DNA of 39,484 nt from Bifidobacterium sp. Lineage in GTDB: Bacteria; Actinomycetota; Actinomycetes; Actinomycetales; Bifidobacteriaceae. Positions 1 through 12,627 of this stretch are shown in pieces. The notes under the pieces were generated by a model that was given only the letters and a program-made list of their open reading frames with translations, was not told the origin of the DNA and searched no databases. Position 1 is the stretch's first letter. Each line of letters opens with the position of its first letter. The stretch spans positions 1-39,484 of the forward strand of contig NZ_JALCCV010000020.1 of assembly GCF_022640935.1 (NCBI RefSeq), in the 5' to 3' direction. Both the position numbers and the translations under genes were made by a program.

Positions 1-3388
<3,388 letters not shown>

Positions 3389-3828
3389 CGTGTGAGATTG
3401 CAGTTGTAGAGCGGAGTGCTCTCATTGACGTATTTCGGCGTCTAACCGGTTCGCTCGGTCTGTACGGCTTTCATCTGGCGGCGGCGTGCGAACTCCCGGC
3501 ACGGATGCGCAGGAGCAGGACGATGCCGATGGGACCGAGCCGTAGCATATTGAAGCCCAACCGCACGCACACGAACATCAGCAGGTTCAGCCAGCCGGAG
3601 GCACCATGGGCGAGCATGGTGGTCACGCCCCATTTTAGGCCTTGGCGGATGCGTGCGAGGTTGTGGATGACGTTTGTCTCGGGTCAAATATTGGTGTTCG
3701 GTGTTGACATTGGTTTGTGAACGTTTGTGGCGTTCATGTTGGTCGGTGTCGGCGGGTATCGGTGTCGTTGGATTCCTGATAGATTCCCGAGTGCTATTAC
3801 CAATTCGATAGTTCTCGGGAGGGAAGGA
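3389..3828. other. 440-bp gap with hydrophobic ORF scrap and IS21-like left end
   Basis: On the minus strand, about 3471-3680, there is an open frame with no start codon that reads as a membrane-like stretch (GLKWGVTTMLAHGASGWLNL onward) ending in TGA. I do not recognise it; it may be the tail of a lost membrane protein. From about 3700 the sequence becomes TG-rich, with a TGAACG/CGTTCA inverted pair and repeated GTTGG/GTCGG motifs. This is plausible for the transposase-binding left end of the IS21 remnant that follows. Confidence 0.3.
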
Positions 3829-4449
3829 ATGACGAAACCGATGCGTGTTCAACAGCGTATCAGGCAGCTTCAAAGGGCTGACCTGAATCACGCGGAGATC
3901 GCGAGGCAGTTGCGGGTCTCGCGCACGACCGTGGTCAAATATGCGGGCAAAGAGGATTAGTCGCCCAAGCCGCTGCCCGCGCGGGCGAAGAACCGGTCGC
4001 TGGTGGATGCCGGGTATGCGCAGGTCGTGGATGGCTGGCCGGCGGCCGATTTGCGTCTTCCTCGTAAGCAGCGGCATACGGCCCCGCATGCTTGAGCGTC
4101 TGGTTGCTGAGTGCGGGTTCACGGGCGAGTATTCGTCGGTGCAGCGGTGGGTGAAGCGGTGGCGCGATTCGCATCGCGGCGAGGCGGCAAGGTTCGCCGA
4201 GCTTGAATGGGCTCCGGGGTCGGCGCAGGTGGATTTCGGACAGGCCAAGGCCGTGATCGCGGGAATCGAGCTAGTGCTGCATTTCCTGGTGGTCTCGTTG
4301 CCGTACTCGAACCATGCGCTACGTGACGGCGCTGCCGGGCGAGACGGCTGAATACGTGTGTCATGGGCTGACGCCCGTGTTCGCTCATATGGGTATGGTA
4401 CCGAACGTGCTGGTGTTCGATAACGCCACGGGCGTGGGCCATAGGAACA
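3829..4449 (+). pseudogene. istA: Decayed IS21-family transposase IstA (5' two-thirds)
   Basis: The ATG at 3829 follows GGGAGGGAAGGA. The first 43 codons carry an HTH (LNHAEIARQLRVSRTTVVKY) and end at an in-frame TAG (3958-3960). Reading continues in frame to about 4084, where an extra C in a C run shifts frame. It then covers LERLVAECGFTGEYSSVQRWVKRW and the first catalytic-domain segment (APGSAQVDFGQ). A second extra base near 4313 shifts frame again, giving MRYVTALPGETAEYVCHGL and VPNVLVFDNATGVGH. The IstA sequence stops abruptly at about 4449. With a stop, two frameshifts and no C-terminus or istB, it is a non-functional remnant. Confidence 0.85.
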
Positions 4450-4945
4450 ACGACCCGCTCTACCGGTGCCGTCGTGCGCTGCTCAAAACGGCCCGCCTTC
4501 GCACAGACAGGCAAAAAAATACGCGTGGATGCGTTGCTGGCAGACACCATCAACCACTTGTTGAAGCTCACCGGGGGCGCCGACCAGAAAATCATCAACT
4601 GCTATCGGCAAACCGACAAATGCAAGGGCCAATCCCCGATGGCCGAACTCATCGAATCACTCGCCGTCAAAGGTATCGCCCCCGGATGCCCCGAACTGGC
4701 CACGCTCGATCGCACCCTGAAGAAACGCATGAGCGGCATCCTCGCCTTCTTCGACCACGAACACCCGGCGAACGGACCCACCGAAGCCATCAACGGCAGA
4801 CTCGAAACCCTGAGCGGCATCGCCCTCAGATTCCACAACCTCTCCAACTACATCACCCGCAGCCTGCTACACACCGGAGGATTCAAACAAACCATCCAAA
4901 TCCACCTCTAACCAAACACCCTTACACACCAAAACGTGAAGAGCC
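4450..4945 (+). pseudogene. ISL3-family transposase, C-terminal fragment plus right end
   Basis: From 4452 the reading DPLYRCRRALLKTARLRTDRQ is the last third of an ISL3-type DDE transposase. The frame shifts at an A7 run near 4516-4522 and continues as ALLADTINHLLKL, then the conserved end HPANGPTEAINGRLETLSGI and the NYITRSLLHTGGFKQ tail, with stop at 4909-4911. The glutamate of the family's NGPxEAINGR motif is present. Downstream, GAAGAGCC at 4938-4945 (GGCTCTTC on the other strand) fits an ISL3 terminal repeat. The left end and the N-terminal zinc/HTH part are missing. It directly abuts the IS21 remnant. Confidence 0.85.
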
Positions 4946-5096
4946 CAAAATCCATTGGCGCGGAGGAATACTGGGTTGTGCGATCACGAGCGAAGCACGT
5001 TTCGGGTGCACATTCGGAACGGCCATTCTGAGTAAGTTTGCGAATTACCTCATATCCTTCAATAATGGAACCGCCTTATTTCTCTACTCCCATTAC

Positions 5097-5110
5097 ACTT
5101 AGTGCTAAGT
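5097..5110. promoter_or_regulatory. 14-bp palindrome upstream of the defence operon
   Basis: ACTTAGTGCTAAGT is a perfect 6-2-6 inverted repeat, 37 nt before the start of the first defence gene and just before its GGAGGGGGG ribosome-binding site. Its position fits an operator overlapping the transcription start. No dedicated regulator gene lies nearby, so a binder is unknown. Confidence 0.4.
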
Positions 5111-5147
5111 TTGACGAGATGAGATAAGCGGAGGGGGGGACATCCAG

Positions 5148-6635
5148 ATGAAACAATTGACTTGCGTCCCGAACCCAAACTTGCTTGAATCGATGCGTTC
5201 TGTTGGATACACTTTAAATACTGCCATCGCGGATATCATCGACAACTCGATCGCCGCTAATGCGCGTCATATCAGCATTCAGTACTTCGATCATGGTGAA
5301 GAACCTTACATTGCGATTGTTGACGATGGCAATGGCATGGATGAAGCCACCGCCATTGATGCGATGCAGCTTGCTGGATACAATCCCCAATCGGCTCGCT
5401 CACAGCACGATTTAGGACGTTTTGGGTTGGGGTTAAAGACGGCATCTTTATCGCAGGCTAGGTCGTTACTAATCTGCACAGTGCGCGACGGCATTGTAAC
5501 AACGCTGCGCTGGGACCTTGATACCGTTGCTCGCACCGACGAATGGAGCCTCGAACTTCTCAATGATGCTGAGACCCGCTCCAATCTCCCCAAAAAGGTT
5601 AGTGACATACTGATGGCAAACCACGGAACATGCGTTCTCTGGCGCAAACTGGATAAACTCGAGACAACTGCTGGCTCGTCGTTAGCGGACCTAGATAAGG
5701 TCATGTTTGATCTTACAGATTATTTAGCACTAGTCTTTCACCGTTTTACTTACCCGTACCCAAACGATGACATTCAGCAAATTACTATTGATGTGAACGG
5801 CCTCAAGATTCCCCAAAGAGATCCGTTCCTTATCGCTAATCCAGCAGTCCAGCCAACAGCGTTACAGCGAGTCGGCACGTCTGGGGCAACCTTGCGAGGA
5901 TATACCCTTCCGTATCAGAATCATCTCAGTCCTGCCGACAAGAAACTGCTGAATATCAGCGAAGAAAAGGGCAAGACTCTTACCGATACTCAGGGTTTTT
6001 ATGTTTATCGTGCCTACCGTTTGATTACATGGGGTAGCTGGTTTCGAATGCTTCCACGTAAGCAGGCCACAAAGTTATGTCGTGTACGTGTTGATATTCC
6101 GAATAGCCTTGATTCAGAATGGACTTTGGATATCAAAAAGTCCACCGCCACACCCCCTAAGCTCGTGAGAGAAGTGATGAGGCGTTATATCGACCAATTA
6201 TCAAAGCCGAGCAGAGTGGCCCAGCAGTTTCGTGGGCGAAAGGCAAGTGATGATCCCGACGCGCCAGTCTGGGATGTCATACAGGAACGTGGCGGATTAT
6301 TCCGTTATGAGATCAATCAGCAGAACCCGTATGTTTCGTCATTTATGATCTCACTAACGTCTCAGCAAAAACAAGATTTCAGCACTGTGATCAAAATGCT
6401 CTCCGCAACATTGCCGTATGAAGACATGCAATCCAGATTTGCCATCGATGAACGGTCGATACGTGCCAGGCTTTCCGACGAAGATGCGAGAACGTATGCA
6501 CAGCAAATGTGGATGTTTAACACTGTTATTGGATTATCGCCAAAACAGTTCGTCGACCGGTTTAAGGACAAAGAGCCCTTATCGCTTTGTCCAAATGGAG
6601 AGGCAATTCTTAAGGAGATAGCAAATGATGAGTAG
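5148..6635 (+). CDS. mzaA: MutL/MORC-like GHKL ATPase of an MZA-type defence system
   Basis: The protein has 495 residues. The N-terminal GHKL ATP-binding fold shows the N box ADIIDNSIAA (residues 28-37), the G1 box DDGNGM (59-64) and the G2 box DLGRFGLGLKTAS (88-100). The position of the usual N-box catalytic glutamate is Asp29. A transducer-like middle and a C-terminal helical region follow, with no recognisable MutL endonuclease motif. It begins a four-gene overlapping operon; GGAGGGGGG lies 8 nt before the ATG and its end overlaps the next gene by 11 nt. By family knowledge, such ATPases couple ATP-driven dimerisation to restriction-like nucleases. The symbol follows the MZA name as I recall it; the subunit letter is uncertain. 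Confidence 0.85.
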   Translation: MKQLTCVPNPNLLESMRSVGYTLNTAIADIIDNSIAANARHISIQYFDHGEEPYIAIVDDGNGMDEATAIDAMQLAGYNPQSARSQHDLGRFGLGLKTASLSQARSLLICTVRDGIVTTLRWDLDTVARTDEWSLELLNDAETRSNLPKKVSDILMANHGTCVLWRKLDKLETTAGSSLADLDKVMFDLTDYLALVFHRFTYPYPNDDIQQITIDVNGLKIPQRDPFLIANPAVQPTALQRVGTSGATLRGYTLPYQNHLSPADKKLLNISEEKGKTLTDTQGFYVYRAYRLITWGSWFRMLPRKQATKLCRVRVDIPNSLDSEWTLDIKKSTATPPKLVREVMRRYIDQLSKPSRVAQQFRGRKASDDPDAPVWDVIQERGGLFRYEINQQNPYVSSFMISLTSQQKQDFSTVIKMLSATLPYEDMQSRFAIDERSIRARLSDEDARTYAQQMWMFNTVIGLSPKQFVDRFKDKEPLSLCPNGEAILKEIANDE

Positions 6636-9399
6636 CTGGTCAGAGGCGGTACAGATGGTGACGCGGTGGTTCCCACAGGGTAACAAACCCGACGAGGAAC
6701 AAATCGCTCAAACCCTTCGTTCAGCCGCCAATTATCTTCATCTGAATAATGATTCTGCCGGATTTGAAAGAACCTTCAGAGAGTTACGCAAACTATTTAA
6801 CGAAAAAATTCCGGAAGGAATTACCTTAACCGACTCATCAACAACTTGGACAGAATGGCTTCCCGAATTAAAACAAGCAGAGCATTGGTCCACACCGCGT
6901 TGGGATGCGTATTATCGCTATCTCCAAGAAAAGGAAAATGCCGATTGGACGCAATTACAACCACTTGATAAATCAACCGACGCCATTTTAAGTTTGTTAT
7001 CTGACCCCCGACATGATCATCCGTCGGTCGCCCGCAAAGGTCTCGTACTTGGAGATGTCCAATCTGGAAAGACCCGTACATATCTGGCGCTGATGAATAA
7101 GGCTGTGGATTGCGGATACAAGCTGGTTATCGTTCTGACCAGTGACAATGAAAATTTGCGCCAGCAGACACAAACCCGTGTAGATTCCGACTTCTTGGGA
7201 TTATCGGGTCCTAGAACACGAGTTGGAATTAGTGAATACCTGCAGCGAACTGCGAAAACACCACTATCGTTAACCAACGAAGATGACTTTGTGAAGGCAT
7301 ACGACAAAGCTTTCAGAAGTTTCCCGCGACCAAGCTGGGATTATCCCAGCTCATTTGTTGCAGTGATTAAAAAGAACGCCTCTATACTTAACAAATTCAC
7401 CAAGTGGCTCAACAACCCAGAATTTGCGAAGGATATTCCCATTCTTATTATTGACGACGAAAGCGACTATGCCTCTGTAAACTCTGCCAAATACGACAAC
7501 TCCCCGACCAGAATAAATGACTTGCTGAGAAAATTGTGCAAGGTAAGCCAACGTACTTCATATGTCGCTGTGACGGCAACACCATTTGCTAATATCTTTA
7601 TCGATGACAGCATCGAAGAAGATCTATTCCCCAAAGATTTCATACATATCATGCCTACTCCTTACAGCTATATTGGTGCCAAAAGACTTTTTGGCGACCT
7701 AGATTCACCTGCAGAGCAGAAAGGCTGTGTCAAACAACTGGACGAAGATGAACTGGACAACTGGCTACCTCTGAACCATAAAAAAGACTATCGCTTTGAA
7801 GAGCATCTGCTCGACATTGAGGAGCCATTGGATGCACAGGTCCGCTGTGCGCTTGATTATTTTCTTATTGCCTGCGTTTTACGACCAAATTCGGAAGAAA
7901 AACGGCAATCCATGCTCATCCATATGTCTAGATTTACGGAAGTTCAACGCCAGATTGCAGATATGGTCCAGGTATTTGTCGGAAACATATCGAATGCGCT
8001 TAGGTTCCATGCCGACGATTCAGATCCAAGAATTCAGTGTTTACACACCGTTTTTGACCAAGAATACCGTGGCAGTAACCAGACAGCAGATCCGATCACA
8101 TGGGAAAAAATGCTACAAAAAATGAGGTTGTTGACCTCCCGCCTTCAAGTACGCTTGGTGAACTCAAAAGCCGGTCCTTGGAATGATGCTAATCAGATAC
8201 CGCATGAAGTGGCTTCAAATGAGTGCACGATTTACATAGGAGGCGACCAGCTATCTCGTGGAATGACGCTCGAAGGCTTAATCTGCAGCGTCTTCTACAG
8301 ACGTGTCACGGCTTCCGACACTCTCTTACAAATGGGGCGCTGGTTCGGATATCGTCCCGATTACGCACAATACCAGCGTATTTGGTTGCTTCAACAATCG
8401 ATTACCGATTACCGATATTCGTACTCGATCGTCGAAGAACTCAAAGAATCTACGCAACGTATGAAACGGCAAGGCATGACGCCCAAACAGTTTGGACTTG
8501 CAATCCGCAAGAATCCGAACAAAGGAGTGCGAATAACCAACTACGGCAAGATGCGGAATGCGCAGGAGACTAACGGTCAGCTGGCAGAATTCAACCTCGC
8601 CGGTGAAATAATAGAGTCCATTCGTCTCAGCGCAAACAAGAACCGTATACAACGCAACAATTCAGCTTTTGCTGAACTGATCAACTTCTGTAATCGTGAT
8701 AGTCAAGTTCTTCACAGTGATGATCGACGGGGCAAAACGGTTGTCTTTCAACATGTGCCCGGCCAAGCAGTTGCAGATTTTATGGCAGAATACCGATCAG
8801 GCTACAACGATAAGTACTTTGGCCAAACTCTGATGCAATATCGCGACAGGGATCCTATCGAATTAAAAACTTCAATGGCAGCGGAATATGTAAAGACTCA
8901 AACTAGGGAAAACCCTGACATTACTTGGAATATTGCCTTCATGAACGGCGATGGAGAACAGAGCAATTCCGTTACCTTCCCGTGGAAAGAAGTAATACGA
9001 TCAAGCAGTTATGAGAAGGATCATGATGTATTCGCGATTAACGGTAAGAAAATGCGTCTAGCCAGTAAAACCGACATTGTGAAAGTTGCTTCTATCGTCT
9101 CATCTATCCCAATTGAAAAGCATGACGGCACAGAGCGTCAGTACTACTTGACCAAATATTTTGGCGTAAATCCGACGTTGATGTTCTACAGGGTCAGCAT
9201 AAAGCTTGATTGCGATAAATACGCACATCTGGTGCCGACTAGTGGGCATGGCTTGTTGGCAGTCAAGATCGCAATTCCTGCCGACGAGTTTGACGATGGA
9301 AAAAATCGAGGGAAAGCGGTGTACTACTACAACACCGTTGCCACTAAGCAACAATATGAATTGTTACGGGAACAGGCTGAGGAAGGCGATGAAGAATGA
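6625..9399 (+). CDS. Z1-domain helicase-like ATPase (MZA-type defence)
   Basis: The protein has 924 residues. Superfamily 2-like motifs are clear: Walker A GDVQSGKT (143-150), Walker B region LIIDDESDYAS (about 274-284), motif III TATPFANIF (317-325), motif V-like GGDQLSRGMTLEGL (about 539-552) and arginine-finger motif QMGRWFGYR (about 569-577). The block GGxxLSRGxTLEGL with MGRWFGYR is the Z1 domain signature. It is expected to translocate on or remodel DNA and pair with the nuclease genes downstream. The start at 6625 overlaps the previous gene; its stop overlaps the next start as ATGA. Base composition is clearly more AT-rich than the surrounding chromosome. Confidence 0.92.
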   Translation: MMSSWSEAVQMVTRWFPQGNKPDEEQIAQTLRSAANYLHLNNDSAGFERTFRELRKLFNEKIPEGITLTDSSTTWTEWLPELKQAEHWSTPRWDAYYRYLQEKENADWTQLQPLDKSTDAILSLLSDPRHDHPSVARKGLVLGDVQSGKTRTYLALMNKAVDCGYKLVIVLTSDNENLRQQTQTRVDSDFLGLSGPRTRVGISEYLQRTAKTPLSLTNEDDFVKAYDKAFRSFPRPSWDYPSSFVAVIKKNASILNKFTKWLNNPEFAKDIPILIIDDESDYASVNSAKYDNSPTRINDLLRKLCKVSQRTSYVAVTATPFANIFIDDSIEEDLFPKDFIHIMPTPYSYIGAKRLFGDLDSPAEQKGCVKQLDEDELDNWLPLNHKKDYRFEEHLLDIEEPLDAQVRCALDYFLIACVLRPNSEEKRQSMLIHMSRFTEVQRQIADMVQVFVGNISNALRFHADDSDPRIQCLHTVFDQEYRGSNQTADPITWEKMLQKMRLLTSRLQVRLVNSKAGPWNDANQIPHEVASNECTIYIGGDQLSRGMTLEGLICSVFYRRVTASDTLLQMGRWFGYRPDYAQYQRIWLLQQSITDYRYSYSIVEELKESTQRMKRQGMTPKQFGLAIRKNPNKGVRITNYGKMRNAQETNGQLAEFNLAGEIIESIRLSANKNRIQRNNSAFAELINFCNRDSQVLHSDDRRGKTVVFQHVPGQAVADFMAEYRSGYNDKYFGQTLMQYRDRDPIELKTSMAAEYVKTQTRENPDITWNIAFMNGDGEQSNSVTFPWKEVIRSSSYEKDHDVFAINGKKMRLASKTDIVKVASIVSSIPIEKHDGTERQYYLTKYFGVNPTLMFYRVSIKLDCDKYAHLVPTSGHGLLAVKIAIPADEFDDGKNRGKAVYYYNTVATKQQYELLREQAEEGDEE

Positions 9400-10397
9400 C
9401 ATCTGAACTTGATGTGAGCACTGTTGAAGCAATGTGGCGCAGACTGTCGGAACACGCAGGCAAGGCAAACACAGAGCTTGATATCGATCTTAATCTTCCT
9501 GTGGTCATTGGATGTACTACGGAAAACCAGCCCTATATCATGCTGCTCTCTGGGGAACAGCCGCGACTCATCTCTACATTAGAAGCAGTGGACGTGCGTA
9601 TAGGTAGACGCCAATCCACAGTTGGAGAAGACTGGTCCTTAACTTTTATCTTGCAGGACTGGAGTCTCCTACATGCATTCGCTGAAATCTGTTTGGCATT
9701 TGTTGAACGAATCAAAGTTTCCCCCACCAAAAAGGCGTCGTTGCGGCAAATCTACGCAACTCTCGACCAATGGCAGCGTCTTTTGAAAACCATTCGTCAA
9801 TCGGACATAATGACGACATTGCGGGGCATATTTGGAGAACTCGTTGCTGCTCTCGAAATCGTGAAATGCACTGGAAAATCTATCGAATCAGTTTGTGAAG
9901 CGTGGTCTGGTCCATATTCAATGCCACAAGATTTCTCGTTCGACCAAGATAATAGTTATTGGGAAGTTAAGTCACTTCACAAATCAACCAACCGAATCCA
10001 GATTTCATCACCTGAACAACTGGACCCGGCTGAAAAAACAATTCAACTTGTTACGGTTGTTCTTGAATCGTTTAGTTCCGCAAAGGACACGTTGCTTACG
10101 CTACCCCAACTTGTTGATGAGTTACGTTTGCATGCGGACGATCCTGCTCTTGTTAGCACTTGTATCGACAACGGGCTGTCTTCATTGGGAATAAGCCTAT
10201 ATTCCGACGTATCTGCACAGACCTTGTTTGAAATTGGTAAAGTCACAGTCTATGCCGTTGCAAACAACTTTCCACATATTTCTACTTCGGTAGTTCCCCC
10301 TGGAGTGTCAGAGTTAACGTACAGCATAGAACAAAGCGCTGTAGCACCATTTATTACTCGCATTGACTTATCTGTGCTGGATTTTACGGAGGGATGA
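9396..10397 (+). CDS. DUF4420-type PD-(D/E)XK motif protein (MZA-type defence)
   Basis: The protein has 333 residues. A restriction-endonuclease-like core can be read: Glu148 in GIFGELVAALE, acidic residues Asp179/Asp183 in the strand before the turn, and the E190-V-K192 half of the PD-(D/E)XK signature in SYWEVKSLHKS. The N-terminal 110 residues are a separate all-beta-looking part. It is the likely DNA-cleaving subunit. It is sandwiched between the Z1 and AIPR genes with 4-nt overlaps on both sides, as expected for co-translated subunits of one complex. Confidence 0.85.
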   Translation: MTSELDVSTVEAMWRRLSEHAGKANTELDIDLNLPVVIGCTTENQPYIMLLSGEQPRLISTLEAVDVRIGRRQSTVGEDWSLTFILQDWSLLHAFAEICLAFVERIKVSPTKKASLRQIYATLDQWQRLLKTIRQSDIMTTLRGIFGELVAALEIVKCTGKSIESVCEAWSGPYSMPQDFSFDQDNSYWEVKSLHKSTNRIQISSPEQLDPAEKTIQLVTVVLESFSSAKDTLLTLPQLVDELRLHADDPALVSTCIDNGLSSLGISLYSDVSAQTLFEIGKVTVYAVANNFPHISTSVVPPGVSELTYSIEQSAVAPFITRIDLSVLDFTEG

Positions 10398-12532
10398 TGG
10401 AACTTACCGACTACCGGCAGGAATTCGTGCGTACAGTCCAAGAGAAGGCAGCAGCAGACAGCATTCTCGATCAGGACGCGTTCTTTCAAGTTGCATGTGA
10501 AATGTTGCGAGATAGTGAAGCTATTGCTGACTATATTCCAATCGAACCAGGATACCGATATGGAGAGGGCACAAGCAGATTCATGGCGATCGACGGTTAC
10601 GATCAATCCGCTTTTGAAATGGATGAATCAATTGTTGTCATGGCTTGTGATGATGATTTCTCAATGAGAATGGGCAACGGTGCTCCAACGATTCAAGCAA
10701 AGGAATGCCACAGATATATCAACGCAATGCGTAGATATATCATCTCCGCTTGGGAGGGGTCATTTTTGGAACAAGGCGAAGAGAGTGGTGCGGCATACGG
10801 ATTCGCTTCATATATCAAAGAGCATCGAGCAGATATAACACGCTTTCGCCTGTACTTCATCACGGACCGCGTTTACACAGGAAGAGACTCATCGATAAAA
10901 GATCCCACCGACTTCTATTCCACTGATGATGACGGGCACAGAGTTAGCCTTGAAGCCCATGTTTGGGATCTTCGTCACTTCATGGAATCCGCCGAAGCGG
11001 CAGTGCCTCTTGAACATCTGACAGTGTCGCTGGGACCGAAAGGAATTGCAGCTGTCAAGGCTCCTGATTCTCAGAACAGCATGGATACATATTTGTTGTT
11101 TTTGTCAGGACAAACGCTTGCTGGTTGGTATAAAAAGCACGGCTCCAAGCTTATGGAGGCAAATGTTCGTTCGTTTCTGTCACTACGCGGGAAGGTTAAC
11201 CGCGGTATTCGCAATACCCTTGGAAGTGAGCCTGAACGATTCGTCGCGTACAACAATGGATTAACTGCGACAGCAAGCAAAGTCGATGTAAACGAAAATG
11301 GCTGTATTACTTCGATTCAAGATCTTCAACTCGTAAATGGAGGCCAAACCACCGCTTCCATTTTTTACAGCCAGCTCAAGGACAACATTGACCTGTCCAA
11401 AGTTGTTATACCCGTCAAACTTGTTGTTGTCCGTGAAGACGTGGCACGAGAGCTTGTGCCATTCATTTCTCGATACACCAATAGTCAGAATAAGGTCGCT
11501 GAAACAGATTTCTCTTCAAACAGCGAATATCAGGTAAAACTATCGCAGCTGTCGCAGCAGATACTCACTCCTCCCCTTCCTGAAGCTACCCAAACGCATT
11601 GGTATTATGAGCGCACTCGCGGCCAATACGACAGTGAAAAAAACAGACGCGATACTGCAGATCGCAGAAGATTCGAAAAACTAAATCCGAGTAAGCAACG
11701 CATCAAAATGATCGACGCACCCAAATACTTGATATGTTGGGATTGCAAACCAGAAATTGCAAGTTTAGGGTCGCAGAAGTGTTTCGCTAAATTTGTCTCC
11801 CTCGAGTCAAAAAAGGGGAAAAACAGCGTCGAATCATTGAATACAGACTTTTACAAACAGTTGGTTTGTAAGCGCATCATTTTCGATACTGTTTACAAGT
11901 CCATAAGAACAACGGCTTGGTACAAAGGCGCATACCAAGCGAACATCTCTGAATATGCAGTATCAAAATTCTCTTTCGATCTCCAACGTTCAGCATTATC
12001 GTTTGACTTCGACTCGGTGTGGCGTGCACAGGCGATTGATGCAATGACTCTCGACTGCCTGCTCAAGGCTGCGGAGCAGGCCAGCGAAGTACTCAATAAT
12101 CCGAGTCGGTCAACGCAGAATGTCAGTGAATGGGCCAAGAAAGATGCCTGTTGGCATGCTTTGCAACTCAAGCCAAATTGCCTAAACTCAGGAAAGATCT
12201 CTTCGTCCTATGAAGAATCGTTGCATGAAGAACTACCCACACTTGATGCGCAGAATCGAGGCACTGATTCAACGGATTCAACTTTATTTGAAACAGACTC
12301 AGAATTTACAGAGGGCAATAATGTGCCAGATTGGTCACTAGTATCGGCTGATGCCTGTAGATCCTTGTATATCTTCGCCCATGAACATCACATTCTGAGC
12401 CCCAAGGCATCCGTATCATTGGCGCAACTTATATCTGGGATTCCTGGAGAACTGAATATTAATGCCCTCAACCATCTTGTTGATATAGCAGCTCAAAGTG
12501 GCTTCCCAATAGCTACTCTCGAATCCCGTTGA
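10394..12532 (+). CDS. AIPR (abortive phage infection) family protein
   Basis: The protein has 712 residues. The family core is visible as YNNGLTATAS (about 286-295) followed by DLQLVNGGQTTAS (about 310-322), matching the NNG...VNGGQT pattern of AIPR proteins. The C-terminal 150 residues contain a variable acidic segment (near 610-640) and a helical tail. GGAGGG sits so close to the ATG at 10394 that the next ATG (10397) may be the true start. It is the last gene of the operon, 95 bp from the convergent methyltransferase. AIPR members are linked to phage exclusion; the precise activity in this complex is not evident from sequence. Confidence 0.88.
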   Translation: MMELTDYRQEFVRTVQEKAAADSILDQDAFFQVACEMLRDSEAIADYIPIEPGYRYGEGTSRFMAIDGYDQSAFEMDESIVVMACDDDFSMRMGNGAPTIQAKECHRYINAMRRYIISAWEGSFLEQGEESGAAYGFASYIKEHRADITRFRLYFITDRVYTGRDSSIKDPTDFYSTDDDGHRVSLEAHVWDLRHFMESAEAAVPLEHLTVSLGPKGIAAVKAPDSQNSMDTYLLFLSGQTLAGWYKKHGSKLMEANVRSFLSLRGKVNRGIRNTLGSEPERFVAYNNGLTATASKVDVNENGCITSIQDLQLVNGGQTTASIFYSQLKDNIDLSKVVIPVKLVVVREDVARELVPFISRYTNSQNKVAETDFSSNSEYQVKLSQLSQQILTPPLPEATQTHWYYERTRGQYDSEKNRRDTADRRRFEKLNPSKQRIKMIDAPKYLICWDCKPEIASLGSQKCFAKFVSLESKKGKNSVESLNTDFYKQLVCKRIIFDTVYKSIRTTAWYKGAYQANISEYAVSKFSFDLQRSALSFDFDSVWRAQAIDAMTLDCLLKAAEQASEVLNNPSRSTQNVSEWAKKDACWHALQLKPNCLNSGKISSSYEESLHEELPTLDAQNRGTDSTDSTLFETDSEFTEGNNVPDWSLVSADACRSLYIFAHEHHILSPKASVSLAQLISGIPGELNINALNHLVDIAAQSGFPIATLESR

Positions 12533-12574
12533 TGGAGTTCGTTGAATAAACTGCATCTTTGCTGTGAAGGGGGT

Positions 12575-12597
12575 CATGCCGCAAGACGCTCGGCATG
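12575..12597. terminator. Hairpin between the convergent AIPR and methyltransferase genes
   Basis: Arms CATGCCG (12575-12581) and CGGCATG (12591-12597) with a 9-nt loop lie in the 95-bp gap between two stop codons. No long T run follows, so it may work as a weak bidirectional terminator. Confidence 0.45.
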
Positions 12598-12627
12598 GGA
12601 CGTCAGCCTATCCTGTGTTTTGCGTTC

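Noticed and set aside
4452..5102. Functional fused transposase reading through the IS21/ISL3 junction
   Set aside because: After the A7 run the frame is wrong for ISL3 and gives basic nonsense; the real ISL3 frame is +1, and neither element is complete.
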